Below, one piece after another: positions 7,605 to 15,778 of a stretch of 64,000 nucleotides of DNA (position 1 is the first letter of the stretch; each line of letters opens with the position of its first letter). Below the pieces are notes generated by a model that saw nothing but the letters and a program-made list of their open reading frames with translations, had not been told where the DNA came from and made no database searches. The position numbers and the translations under genes were made by a program. The DNA is taken from the NCBI RefSeq assembly GCF_002240355.1, contig NZ_CP016353.1, positions 3,460,501 through 3,524,500 on the forward strand, given 5' to 3'. This stretch comes from Prauserella marina (lineage in GTDB: Bacteria > Actinomycetota > Actinomycetes > Mycobacteriales > Pseudonocardiaceae).

Positions 7605-8762
7605 TCACTTCCTCGGCAGGCCGAGCACACGCTCGGCGATGATGTTGCGCTGGATCTCGTTGGTACCCGCGTAGATGGGCCCTGCGAGGGAGAACTGAAA
7701 ACCTCTGCTCCACGGCCCGTCGAGCTGGCCGTCCGGGCCGAGCAGGTCGAGTGCCGTCTCGTGCAGGTCGATGTCCAATTCGGACCAGAAGACCTTGTTC
7801 ATGCTCGACCTCGCTCCCGGCGGGCGGCCCTCGACGATGTCGGTGACCTGAGCCAGCGTGAACGCCTGGTATGCCTGCGCCCGCATCCAGCCCTCGGTGA
7901 TCCGCTCGACGAGCCCATCGGACACCTCGTGCTGTCGCTCGCGCGCCAGTTCGACGAGCCGGTCGGCCGTTCGCAGGAACCTGCCTGGTGAGCGCAGCGT
8001 GAGTCCCCGTTCCGAGCCCGTCGTGGCCATGGCAACCTGCCAGCCCTTGCCGACCTCACCCAGCACGCTGGGCACGCCGCGCCGGTCTTCGTCCGGCACG
8101 AACACGTTGTCGAAGAACACGTCGGCGAAGCCTTCGTCGCCGTCGAGGCGGTCGAACCCGCGCACGGTGACACCGGGCGTATCCAGCGGAACCAGGAAGT
8201 ACGTCAGCCCCCGGTGCCGCTCCTGCGCGGGATCGGTGCGGAAAAGCCCGAAAAGGTGCGTACAGAACGCACCCCGGGTCGTCCAGGTCTTCTGCCCGTT
8301 CAGCAGCCAGCCGCCAGCCTGCTCGTCCCGCTCGGCCCTGGCGCGGATACCGGCGAGGTCGCTGCCCGCTCCGGGTTCCGACCAGCCCTGGCACCACAGG
8401 TCGGTCGCCGAGGCCATACGGGGCAGCAGTTCGTCCCGCTGCCGCCGCGTGCCGAACTCGAACAGGGTCGGCGCGAGCAGGAAGATCCCGTTCTGGGTGA
8501 CGCGTTGCGGAGCTCCGATCCGGTAGTACTCCTCCTCGAAGATCAGCCATTCCCACAGTGAGGCGTCCCTGCCGCCGTAGGCGTGCGGCCACGACACCAC
8601 CGACCACCGGTGCTCGAACAGCGTCCGTTCCCATTCCAGGTGCGCGGCGAATCCATCCCGGGTGTCGCCGGAGGGAAGCGGTTCGCGGGGAACGTGCTCG
8701 GTCAGCCATTCCCGCGCCAGGGCACGGAAATCCCGCTCTCGTGGCGTCCAGGTCACGTCCAT
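7605..8762 (-). CDS. fadE31: Acyl-CoA dehydrogenase, FadE31-like
   Basis: 385 residues from ATG 8762. The blocks WPHAYGGRDASLWEWLIFEEEYYRIGAP, GSERGLTLRSPGRFL, AQAYQAFTLAQVT and SELDIDLHETALDLLGPDGQ resemble FadE31, and the C-terminus has AGTNEIQRNIIAERVLGLPRK, the usual FAD-dehydrogenase ending. FadE31 is a KstR2-regulon enzyme acting on opened-ring CoA thioesters. It sits between echA20 and its likely smaller partner subunit. Upstream in-frame codons (to 8846) overlap echA20 and were not chosen. Confidence 0.87.
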   Translation of the reverse strand: MDVTWTPRERDFRALAREWLTEHVPREPLPSGDTRDGFAAHLEWERTLFEHRWSVVSWPHAYGGRDASLWEWLIFEEEYYRIGAPQRVTQNGIFLLAPTLFEFGTRRQRDELLPRMASATDLWCQGWSEPGAGSDLAGIRARAERDEQAGGWLLNGQKTWTTRGAFCTHLFGLFRTDPAQERHRGLTYFLVPLDTPGVTVRGFDRLDGDEGFADVFFDNVFVPDEDRRGVPSVLGEVGKGWQVAMATTGSERGLTLRSPGRFLRTADRLVELARERQHEVSDGLVERITEGWMRAQAYQAFTLAQVTDIVEGRPPGARSSMNKVFWSELDIDLHETALDLLGPDGQLDGPWSRGFQFSLAGPIYAGTNEIQRNIIAERVLGLPRK

Positions 8763-8784
8763 CCGGACCAGCCCGATCCGGTCG

Positions 8785-9579
8785 TCATGAGCCGTCCTTC
8801 CGTTCGCCGCCGAACTCGTCCCTGATCTTGTCGGCGACCCCTTCAAGATTGAGTTCGAAGGTGAATCCCTGCTCGAAGCGGTAGCTGCGGTTGACGTCCT
8901 GCGGGTCGATGCCGTTGAGCGACGCCTTGGCCGCGCGGATCACGGTCGGATCCTTCGCGGCGATCTGCCCTGCCAGGGTCATGGCCGCTTCCCGCAGCCG
9001 CGCCGCGGGGACGACCTCGTGCACCGAGCCGTAGGCGTGCAGCTCCGCCGCCGTCGCGGTCGCCGAGGTGTATACCATGGCCCGCATCCGGTGCTGTGGC
9101 ACCAGGCGGGAAAGGTGGGTCGCCGCCCCCAGCGCTCCCCTGTCGACCTCGGGCAGCCCGAAGGTCGCGTCGTCGGAGGCCACGATGACGTCGGCGTTGC
9201 CGACGAGCCCGATACCACCGCCGAGGCAGAATCCGTGCACCGCGGCGATCACCGGCACCGGGCATTCGTACACGGCCTTGAACGCCGCGTAGCAGCCCCG
9301 ATTGGCGCCGAGCAGCGCGCTGAATCCCTCGGTGCGCTGCATTTCCTTGATGTCGACACCGGCGTTGAATCCCTTGCCGAGCGCGCGCAACACCACTACG
9401 CGCACCTCGGGATCGGCACCAGCGGCCTCGACGGCCTCGGCGACGGCGAACCAGCCCGCGACCGGGAGCGCGTTCACCGGCGGGTTGTCCATGACGATCT
9501 CGGCGACGCCATCGGCATGGGTCAGGCGCGTGACCGGGTCGGGGTCCCTCGGGGGAAACTGTTCCATCGGCTCGTGCAC
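8785..9579 (-). CDS. echA20: EchA20-like crotonase, D-ring hydrolase
   Basis: 264 residues from GTG 9579, just after the upstream stop; ATG 9567 is an alternative. The core GFNAGVDIKEMQRTEGFSAL, GANRGCYAAFKAVYECPVPVIAAVHG and LPEVDRGALGAATHLSRLVPQHRM is nearly the EchA20 family signature, as is the ending SYRFEQGFTFELNLEGVAD. EchA20 hydrolyses the D ring of HIEC-CoA in the HIP pathway. It lies in the ipd operon between a MaoC pair and fadE31, as expected for a KstR2-regulated step. Confidence 0.92.
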   Translation of the reverse strand: MHEPMEQFPPRDPDPVTRLTHADGVAEIVMDNPPVNALPVAGWFAVAEAVEAAGADPEVRVVVLRALGKGFNAGVDIKEMQRTEGFSALLGANRGCYAAFKAVYECPVPVIAAVHGFCLGGGIGLVGNADVIVASDDATFGLPEVDRGALGAATHLSRLVPQHRMRAMVYTSATATAAELHAYGSVHEVVPAARLREAAMTLAGQIAAKDPTVIRAAKASLNGIDPQDVNRSYRFEQGFTFELNLEGVADKIRDEFGGERKDGS

Positions 9580-9581
9580 GG

Positions 9582-9998
9582 TCAGTCGCCACCTTCCCGA
9601 GGTCCGTCCGCGACGAAACTCGACCATGCCGTCACGGCGACCTCACCGGTCTGTCTCAGGCACGTCAGCTCCACGTCCACCATCGCTGTTCCATCCACCG
9701 TGTACTCCCTGAGCACGGTTCCGGAACAGGTCAGCTCGTCGTCCGGCCACACCTGCTGCCGGAACCGGACGCGGAAGTCGCGCACGTTGGCCGCGCCGAG
9801 CCATTCGGTCGCGTAGCTGCCGAGCAGTCCCGCCTGCCACATGCCGACGGAAAACGGCGAGGGGAATCCGGCCGCACGCGCGAACCGCTCGTCGTGGTGG
9901 ATCGGGTTCATATCCCCGGAAGCACCCTGGTAGCGCACGAAGTCGGTGCGGGTGACGGGGCCGATCACCCACGGCTTCGGTGGTGCGGGCACGGTCAT
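9582..9998 (-). CDS. MaoC-like hotdog dehydratase, second subunit
   Basis: 138 residues. The MaoC hydratase motif is visible: YQGASGDMNPIHHDERFARAAGFPSPFSVGMWQAG carries the Asp and His, and VRFRQQVWPDDELTCSG the C-terminal part. It is encoded directly after a FAS1-like MaoC gene, with the start overlapping its stop (ATGA). This two-gene arrangement is typical of heterodimeric (R)-specific hydratases such as HadAB. An enoyl-CoA hydratase role in HIP degradation is inferred from the operon; the substrate is unknown. Confidence 0.85.
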   Translation of the reverse strand: MTVPAPPKPWVIGPVTRTDFVRYQGASGDMNPIHHDERFARAAGFPSPFSVGMWQAGLLGSYATEWLGAANVRDFRVRFRQQVWPDDELTCSGTVLREYTVDGTAMVDVELTCLRQTGEVAVTAWSSFVADGPREGGD

Positions 9999-10438
9999 GA
10001 CTGCTCCTCGGGTGGGCGTGCCGTCTCGACACCGGTCATGGTCGCTCTCGCCACCAGCGTGCCGTTCTCGTCGTGGAAATCGGTGTGCATCACGGCGAAG
10101 GTCAGCTCGCCGCCCCTGCGGCCCGGCTTGGTGTACACCTCGCCGATGCGCGAACGGCAGGTGAGCGTCGTCCCCGCTTTCGGTGGCGGGCCGAAGAACG
10201 TGTACTCCTGCTCCGCGTGCAGTCCTCGCCGCTGGTCGAGCTCGACCGAGGGCCACGGATCGCTTTCCCCGTGCTGCCAGAAGAATGTGGTGGTGAGAAA
10301 CGTCGGCGGCGCGTGCGGGTGTTCCTCGGCCGGATCGACGGTTCCTCCGGTTGCCCGCACGAATTCGTTGATCTTGCCCCGTTCCACGTCCATCCGGAAC
10401 GGCACGCCCCACGTGCCCTCCGCCGCGCTGTCGACCAT
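9995..10438 (-). CDS. FAS1-like/MaoC N-terminal dehydratase domain protein, first subunit
   Basis: 147 residues with the FAS1-like dehydratase fold: an early FRMDVERGKINEFVRAT segment, HPHAPPTFLTTTFFWQHGE and GLHAEQEYTFFGPPPKAGTTLTCRSRIGEVY. This is the pattern of the non-catalytic HadA-type partner. It pairs with the catalytic MaoC protein encoded next, with a four-base overlap. It lies 27 bp after ipdF in the ipd operon. Function as a CoA-thioester hydratase partner is inferred. Confidence 0.84.
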   Translation of the reverse strand: MVDSAAEGTWGVPFRMDVERGKINEFVRATGGTVDPAEEHPHAPPTFLTTTFFWQHGESDPWPSVELDQRRGLHAEQEYTFFGPPPKAGTTLTCRSRIGEVYTKPGRRGGELTFAVMHTDFHDENGTLVARATMTGVETARPPEEQS

Positions 10439-10465
10439 CCTTGTTCCTCCACTGTGGACGCTGTG

Positions 10466-11251
10466 TCAGGGATGCTGGCTGCTGACCGAAACGACCTCAC
10501 CGGTCAGGTAGGTCGAGTAGTCGCTGGCCAGGAAAACGATGACGTTGGCGACCTCCCACGGTTGCGCGGCCCTTCCGAACGCCTCCCGCGCCGAGAGGCT
10601 TGCCAGCAGATCGTCACTCGTGACCTTCGCGAGGTGTTCGTGCATGGCGATGCTCGGTGACACGGCGTTGACGCGGATTCCGTGCTCGGCGACGTCCATG
10701 GCCGAGCAGCGGGTCAGCGCCATGACTCCGGCTTTCGCCGCGGCGTAGTGCGCCTGCCCGCGCTGGGCCCGCCAGCCGATGACCGAAGCGTTGTTGACGA
10801 TCACGCCCCTTCCCGCGGGAATCATGTGCCGCAACACCGAGCGCGTCGCCTTGAAGGTCGCCGTCAGCGTCACCCCGATCACGGCGTCCCACTGCTCGTC
10901 GGTCATGTCGGCGACGCTGGCCGTCCCGCCGAGCCCCGCGTTGTTCACCAGCACGTCGATACCGCCGTGCTCGGCGACGGCGGCGTCCATCAGCGCGTCG
11001 AGCGCGGCGCCATCGGTGACATCGCAACCGACGGCGAGCGGCTTGGTGCCGGTCAGTTCGGCGAGCCGGTCGGCGGCCTCGCCGAGGCGCCGTTCGTGCC
11101 GGTCGCTGATCACCACCGTCGCGCCCTCCTCGGCGCAGCGGCGGGCGGTCGCGAAGCCGATGCCGGTTCCCGCCGCCGCGGTGACCACCACCGTGCGGCC
11201 GGTGAGCAGTCCGTGCGCGGGCCCAGCCCACGCGGTGCCGGTGCCGGTCAC
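10466..11251 (-). CDS. ipdF: IpdF-like short-chain dehydrogenase
   Basis: 261 residues from GTG 11251, overlapping the ipdC stop by GTGA. A Rossmann motif TAAAGTGIGFATARR, NNAG at mid-protein and the catalytic YAAAK are present. The long conserved blocks VIVNNASVIGWRAQRGQAHY, NAVSPSIAMHE and FLASDYSTYLTGEVVSVSSQHP match IpdF, the NAD-dependent enzyme that oxidises the 5-hydroxyl group of 5-OH-HIC-CoA in the HIP pathway. Its place directly after ipdC supports this strongly. Confidence 0.92.
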   Translation of the reverse strand: MTGTGTAWAGPAHGLLTGRTVVVTAAAGTGIGFATARRCAEEGATVVISDRHERRLGEAADRLAELTGTKPLAVGCDVTDGAALDALMDAAVAEHGGIDVLVNNAGLGGTASVADMTDEQWDAVIGVTLTATFKATRSVLRHMIPAGRGVIVNNASVIGWRAQRGQAHYAAAKAGVMALTRCSAMDVAEHGIRVNAVSPSIAMHEHLAKVTSDDLLASLSAREAFGRAAQPWEVANVIVFLASDYSTYLTGEVVSVSSQHP

Positions 11252-12321
11252 GGGCGCGCACCTCCTTCGAAGCCGCGCAGCACCCTGGCGGCCTGCGTCA
11301 TGATCCGGTCGATCAGCTCGGCGCAGCTCGGCAGGTCGTCGATGAGCCCGACCACCTGCCCTGTCGCCATCACACCGACGTCGGCGGAGCCTTCGAGCAA
11401 CGCCGACCGGTACAGCATCGGCGCGTTGGCGGCCATCACGACCTGGCTCAGGCTCAGTCCGCCACCCCGCCGCATCGCCAGGCCCTCTCGGACGAGGTCG
11501 GACCAGCTCGTCCCTGACAGCTTGCGGAACGCGATCGCGTTGCGCACCGCGCGCACGAGCCTGCCCGGCGCCGAGCTGTTCTCCAGCTTCTCCACGGTGC
11601 CGGCGCGGAGCACCCGCTGCGGGATGCCGTCGACCTCGGTGGTGAGCACCGTGTCGTTGACGGTCTTGCCGAGGTAGACGTCCTTGACCTGCCGCGCCAC
11701 CGGCGAGTCCGTGGTGAGCAGGAACCGGGTGCCCATCGCGATGCCGTCGGCGCCGTAGGCCAATGCCGCGACGAGCCCCCTGCCGTCGAAAAAGCCGCCG
11801 GCCCCGATCACCGGGATGTCGACGGCGTCGACGACCTGCGGCAGCAGCAGGCTGGTCGGGACGCCTCCGGTGTGCCCGCCGCCTTCACCGCCCTGCACGA
11901 TCACCGCGTCGGCTCCCCAGGCCGCGACCTTCTCCGCGTGCCGCCTCGCGCCGATGGACGGCACCACGGCAAGGCCCGCGTCCTTGCATTTGGCGATCAG
12001 CTCCTGGCGGGGCGCGAGCGCGAACGAGGCCACCTTGACGCCGGTGCTGATCAACAGGTCGATCCTGCGCTCGACGTCGGGCTGATCGGCACGGATGTTG
12101 ACGCCGAACGGCTTGTCGGTCGCCGACCGCACCCGCTCGATGGCCGTGGCCAGCTCGTCGTAGCCGAGCAGTCCGGCGGAGAGGATGCCGAGGCCACCGG
12201 CCTCCGCGGTCGCGGCGGTGAGACCGGCGTCGGACACGTAGCCCATTCCGGTCTGCACGATGGGGTACCGCACGCCGAACAGCTCGCAGGCTCTCGTCCG
12301 CAGCGCGGAGGGAACACTCAC
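11248..12321 (-). CDS. ipdC: IpdC-like FMN enzyme (nitronate monooxygenase fold)
   Basis: 357 residues, GTG start overlapping the ipdB stop. The sequence is a TIM-barrel of the nitronate monooxygenase/FMN reductase family: PIVQTGMGYVSDAGLTAATAEAGGLGI at the N-terminus, a central EGGGHTGG flavin loop and IPVIGAGGFFDGRGL. IpdC is a flavin-dependent reductase needed for C/D-ring opening in actinobacterial steroid catabolism and is encoded with ipdAB. The exact product handled here is taken from the family. Confidence 0.92.
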   Translation of the reverse strand: MSVPSALRTRACELFGVRYPIVQTGMGYVSDAGLTAATAEAGGLGILSAGLLGYDELATAIERVRSATDKPFGVNIRADQPDVERRIDLLISTGVKVASFALAPRQELIAKCKDAGLAVVPSIGARRHAEKVAAWGADAVIVQGGEGGGHTGGVPTSLLLPQVVDAVDIPVIGAGGFFDGRGLVAALAYGADGIAMGTRFLLTTDSPVARQVKDVYLGKTVNDTVLTTEVDGIPQRVLRAGTVEKLENSSAPGRLVRAVRNAIAFRKLSGTSWSDLVREGLAMRRGGGLSLSQVVMAANAPMLYRSALLEGSADVGVMATGQVVGLIDDLPSCAELIDRIMTQAARVLRGFEGGARP

Positions 12322-13121
12322 CCCGGAACCTCCTTGTCCCGAAGGTTGCCGGGATCGAGCACGTCCCTGATGAGCGCCAGCTCGTCGGCCGAGGGCAGCG
12401 GCGTCGTCACGACGGCGCCGTCAGTTCCGCTGAGCACGAAACCGGTGGCCTCGACGACCTCGTCGACGGAGACACCTGGGTGGACCGAGGCCAGCCGCAC
12501 CGTGCCGTCGTCGGCGAAGTCGAGAACGGCGAGGTTGGTGACGATCCGCCGGAGGTCGTGGAAGCGCCGCGCGGCCGGTCCCGCCTGCGCGGCCCTGTCG
12601 GTGCCGACCCCGCCGACCATGTCCACCTCGGACACGAAAACCCGCTTCGAGTGCTTGGGAACCCAGTAGCTGGTCGGGTGACTCACCGTGTTGCCGGGCG
12701 CGCCGCGGACACCGAGCAGCTGCACCTTGGGCCGCCGGTAGTCGCCGATGGCCGAGATGTTGGTGTTGCCGTGCCCGTCGACCTGCGAGGGGATCATCAT
12801 GACGTGCCGTTTGCCGTGCCACACCAGGTCGAACACGGTACGAAACGGTGCCCATGCCTCGATTTCGCCGGTGGCCGGGCCGCCCACCGGCCACGTCCCG
12901 CGCAGCAAGTTCGCCTCACCGTCGGAGAGCAGCAGGTCGGGTGAGAATGTGTGCCTCGCCAGCCGTACCCCGATCGCGGGGACGGTCCCGAACGCGCTGG
13001 CGAGCACCTCGCCGTTGCCGCGGAAGGCGTTGGCACAGGCCACGACGCACACCTCCGCCCTCGTCGCGGGAGCCGCCGGTGCCGAGGTGGCCGCGCCGCC
13101 CGGCGTCGCCGTCTCCGTCAT
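12318..13121 (-). CDS. ipdB: IpdB-like CoA-transferase-family subunit (C-ring opening)
   Basis: 267 residues from ATG 13121, overlapping the ipdA stop by ATGA. It has the class I CoA-transferase beta fold with blocks HVMMIPSQVDGHGNTNISAI, GAPGNTVSHPTSYWVPKHSK and FVSEVDMVGG that characterise IpdB. IpdAB, despite the CoA-transferase fold, is a hydrolase that opens the last steroid ring of COCHEA-CoA. It is the second gene of a ten-gene operon beginning with ipdA. Confidence 0.93.
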   Translation of the reverse strand: MTETATPGGAATSAPAAPATRAEVCVVACANAFRGNGEVLASAFGTVPAIGVRLARHTFSPDLLLSDGEANLLRGTWPVGGPATGEIEAWAPFRTVFDLVWHGKRHVMMIPSQVDGHGNTNISAIGDYRRPKVQLLGVRGAPGNTVSHPTSYWVPKHSKRVFVSEVDMVGGVGTDRAAQAGPAARRFHDLRRIVTNLAVLDFADDGTVRLASVHPGVSVDEVVEATGFVLSGTDGAVVTTPLPSADELALIRDVLDPGNLRDKEVPG

Positions 13122-13981
13122 GCCGGAACCTCCTGTGCCCTCGCCACCACCGCGGCGTGCCAGTCCTGCTCGACACCGCTGAGGTAGCGGTCCGCGAAGG
13201 CGCTCCACGCGGCCGGATCCACCGCTGCCGCGACGTACTCGCGCTGAAACGCCTCGTCCCTGTCGTAGTCGGGGACGCACGAGGTGAAGTGCGCCCCGCC
13301 TGGTGCCTCGACGACGGCGGTCACCATCATGCGGTTGATCTTGAGCGTCGCGGGATGCGCTCGCGCCGTCAGTTCGGCCGTCGGCACGATCTTCTCGCAG
13401 GAAACGAAAGCCTGCTCGGCGGCCATGCAGTACAGGTCGTCGAAGTAGGGGTCCGGCCCGAGGAACTGGGCGTTGCCGTGGATGTCGGCGCGGTTCATGT
13501 GCACGAGCGCGGCATCGAGCCGAAGCGCGGGCATGGCGAGCACCTCGTCGCCGCCGTAGGGGTCCGGCACGGTCCGCAGCTCGGGGTTGTGGGTGACTAC
13601 GTCGGAGCCGAGGCCCGCGCGGGTCGGCAGGAAGGGCAGGTTCAGCCCTGCCGCGTAGAGCCCCCACTGGAGCATGCCCTCGTCGTATTCGGCGACCTCG
13701 ATGTCGCCCGCCTGCCGTGCCGCGCGGAAATGCGGGTCGAGCGCGATCGAGTCCAGCGAGACGAACCCGAACACGAGCTTGCGCACCTTCCCCGCCGCGC
13801 ACAGCAACCCGACGTCGGGGCCGCCGTAGCTGACGACGGTGAGGTCGGTCAGCTCGGACCGCAGGATTTCCCTGACCAGTGACATGGGCTTGCGGCGAGA
13901 ACCCCAGCCGCCGATGCCGATGGTCATCCCGGATTCCAGCCGGGACACCACTTCTGTCCCCGTCATCCGTTTGTCGGCCAT
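13118..13981 (-). CDS. ipdA: IpdA-like CoA-transferase-family subunit (C-ring opening)
   Basis: 287 residues, ATG 13981 with GGGAG six bases upstream. The N-terminal LESGMTIGIGGWGSRRKPMS, then LTVVSYGGPDVGLLCAAGKV, LPFLPTRAGLGSD, PALRLDAALVHMNRADIHGNAQ and VEAPGGAHFTSCVPDYDRDE, follow mycobacterial IpdA closely. With IpdB it hydrolytically opens the C ring in the last stage of sterol breakdown. It leads an operon running to 5738 and has a KstR2-type operator 39 bp upstream. Confidence 0.95.
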   Translation of the reverse strand: MADKRMTGTEVVSRLESGMTIGIGGWGSRRKPMSLVREILRSELTDLTVVSYGGPDVGLLCAAGKVRKLVFGFVSLDSIALDPHFRAARQAGDIEVAEYDEGMLQWGLYAAGLNLPFLPTRAGLGSDVVTHNPELRTVPDPYGGDEVLAMPALRLDAALVHMNRADIHGNAQFLGPDPYFDDLYCMAAEQAFVSCEKIVPTAELTARAHPATLKINRMMVTAVVEAPGGAHFTSCVPDYDRDEAFQREYVAAAVDPAAWSAFADRYLSGVEQDWHAAVVARAQEVPA

Positions 13982-14019
13982 GCGCAGCTCCCCTGGCTTG
14001 TCGACGTGGCGGTATGTAG

Positions 14020-14029
14020 CAAGCGCTTG
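14020..14029. promoter_or_regulatory. KstR2-type operator 2 (CAAGCGCTTG)
   Basis: Perfect 10-bp palindrome inside a longer imperfect dyad (TGTAGC at 14015-14020 and GGCTACA near 14033-14039). It lies in the 123-bp divergent region between ipdA and the crotonase at 14105, so one site could control both. Confidence 0.87.
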
Positions 14030-14104
14030 GTTGGCTACAGTACCAGTCAGGTCCCACCCGTCAAGCTCCGTGAGGTGGCCGGATTACCAGTGAGGAGAAC
14101 GAAA

Positions 14105-14869
14105 ATGACGGTGCGAGACGAGCGGGCCGGCGCGGTGCGGGTACTGACGATCGACCGGCCACACGTGCGCAACGCGCTCGACGCGGACACCATGGTCAGG
14201 TTGCGGGACGCGCTGCTTGCCGCCGCCCGCGACGGCGGGGTGCGCGCGGTCGTGCTGACCGCCGAAGGTGACAAGGCGTTCAGCGCGGGCCTCGACCTGA
14301 AGGCCGCCGCGGAGCACGGTATCCCCGGTCCCGCGACGAGGCCGGTGAACCTGTTGCGGGACGGATATCCCAAACCCGTCGTCGCGGCGATCAACGGCGC
14401 CGCGATCGGCGGCGGTTTCGAACTGGCGCTGGCGTGCGATCTCAGGGTCTCCGCCGACCACGCGGTGTTCGCGCTTCCCGAGGCGAGCCGGGGTATCGCG
14501 GCGACGGAAGGCGGAACCGACCTGCCGGTTCAGCTGCCACTGGCGGTGGCGATGGAGATCGCGCTGACCTGCGACCCCCTTTCCGCGCCGAGGGCGGCCG
14601 AACTCGGTCTGGTCAACCGCGTGGTGCCTGCCGGGCAGGTGAAATCCGCGGCGATCGCGCTCGCGGCCAGGATCGCCGAACACTCCCCCGCCGCGATCGC
14701 GGCCACGAAACGACTGCTGCTCGGCGCGCTCACGCTCACGGCCGAGCGGCGCCGCGAGACGAATCTCGCGGAAACCGCGACGCTGCTGGCGGGCCCCGAC
14801 GCGGCAGAGGGCGCGCGTGCGTTCACCGAGAAGCGGCGAGCCCGGTGGGCCGACCCCGCCCCAGGGTAG
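14105..14869 (+). CDS. Enoyl-CoA hydratase, EchA19-like
   Basis: 254 residues, ATG with a GAGGAGA ribosome site. Classical crotonase features are complete: oxyanion-hole segment DKAFSAGLDLKAAAEHG, AAINGAAIGGGFELALACDL with the first catalytic glutamate, and LPEASRGIAATEGGT with the second. The ending GARAFTEKRRARW is usual for acyl-CoA hydratases. It resembles the steroid enoyl-CoA hydratase EchA19 of mycobacteria. It is divergent from ipdA and shares operator 2. Substrate is inferred as a steroid or HIP-chain enoyl-CoA. Confidence 0.87.
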   Translation: MTVRDERAGAVRVLTIDRPHVRNALDADTMVRLRDALLAAARDGGVRAVVLTAEGDKAFSAGLDLKAAAEHGIPGPATRPVNLLRDGYPKPVVAAINGAAIGGGFELALACDLRVSADHAVFALPEASRGIAATEGGTDLPVQLPLAVAMEIALTCDPLSAPRAAELGLVNRVVPAGQVKSAAIALAARIAEHSPAAIAATKRLLLGALTLTAERRRETNLAETATLLAGPDAAEGARAFTEKRRARWADPAPG

Positions 14870-14893
14870 GTGTATCGCCGAGGAGGGATCCCT

Positions 14894-15763
14894 TCACGCC
14901 AGCACCGTGGAGGCGACCCTGCGCACACCCGAGGGTTGCTGCCTGCCGGTCAGGTCGCGGTCGAATGCCTCGGCGATCGCCTCCACCGTCCACTCGGCAC
15001 TGTGCAGAACCGGGTCGAGTACCGCCGGATGCGTGCACAGCATCAGTTCGTCACCGGCCAGGCGCACCACCTGGCCGGTGACCGCCGCGCTCAGTTCCGA
15101 CAACAGGTACACCACGAGCGGCGCGTTGGTCGCCGGCGCGATGCCGGTGTTCTGGGCGCCTGCCTCACCCCGGTACCTGGCGTAGACCGCAGCCATCGCG
15201 GTGTGCGCGTTGGGCGAGACGGCGTTGACCCGCACGCCGTGTTCGCGGACGTCCTCGGCCCAGGAATAGGTCAGCGTGGCCACGGCGGCCTTGGTCGCGC
15301 CGTAGATCGCCGACGCGGTCTTGCCCATCTGCTCACCCGAGGTCACGTTGAGCACGACCCCGGTGCCTCGGCCGATCATGTGCCGCAGCGCGTGCACCCC
15401 GCACGCGGCCGTGCCGACGAGGTTGACGTCCACGGTGCGGCGCAACGCTTCCTGTCGTTGTTCCTGCGGAAGGGCGAGCGAGAAGTACCCCGCGTTGTTC
15501 ACCAGCCCGTCGATGGTGCCGAACTCGGTGACACACCGTTCGACGAGTGCTGCGGCCTGGTCCCATTCGCTCACGTCGCAGGGGTGGGCGACGGCCGTCC
15601 CTCCCGCTCCGACGATGCACGCGGCGACCTCGTCGGCCAGTTCCGCGTCGAGGTCGTTGACGACCACCGAGGCACCCTCGGCGGCCACCGCCCTCGCGTA
15701 CGCCTCACCGAGCCCCCTGCCGGCGCCGGTGATCACCACGGCCTTGCCACTCAGGTGCCGCAT
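14894..15763 (-). CDS. Short-chain dehydrogenase, Rv3548c-like
   Basis: 289 residues. Rossmann motif TGAGRGLGEAYARAV, NNAGYF at mid-protein and the active-site YGATK with an upstream serine (NVTSGEQMGKTASAIYGATK) are all present. An extended C-terminus (LAGDELMLCTHPAVLDPVLHS onward) is longer than in typical 250-residue SDRs and recalls the KstR2-regulon SDR Rv3548c. It follows livK by 15 bp in the same direction, so both are probably expressed from the promoter carrying the operator at 17031. Confidence 0.84.
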   Translation of the reverse strand: MRHLSGKAVVITGAGRGLGEAYARAVAAEGASVVVNDLDAELADEVAACIVGAGGTAVAHPCDVSEWDQAAALVERCVTEFGTIDGLVNNAGYFSLALPQEQRQEALRRTVDVNLVGTAACGVHALRHMIGRGTGVVLNVTSGEQMGKTASAIYGATKAAVATLTYSWAEDVREHGVRVNAVSPNAHTAMAAVYARYRGEAGAQNTGIAPATNAPLVVYLLSELSAAVTGQVVRLAGDELMLCTHPAVLDPVLHSAEWTVEAIAEAFDRDLTGRQQPSGVRRVASTVLA

Positions 15764-15778
15764 CGGGCCACCACGTCC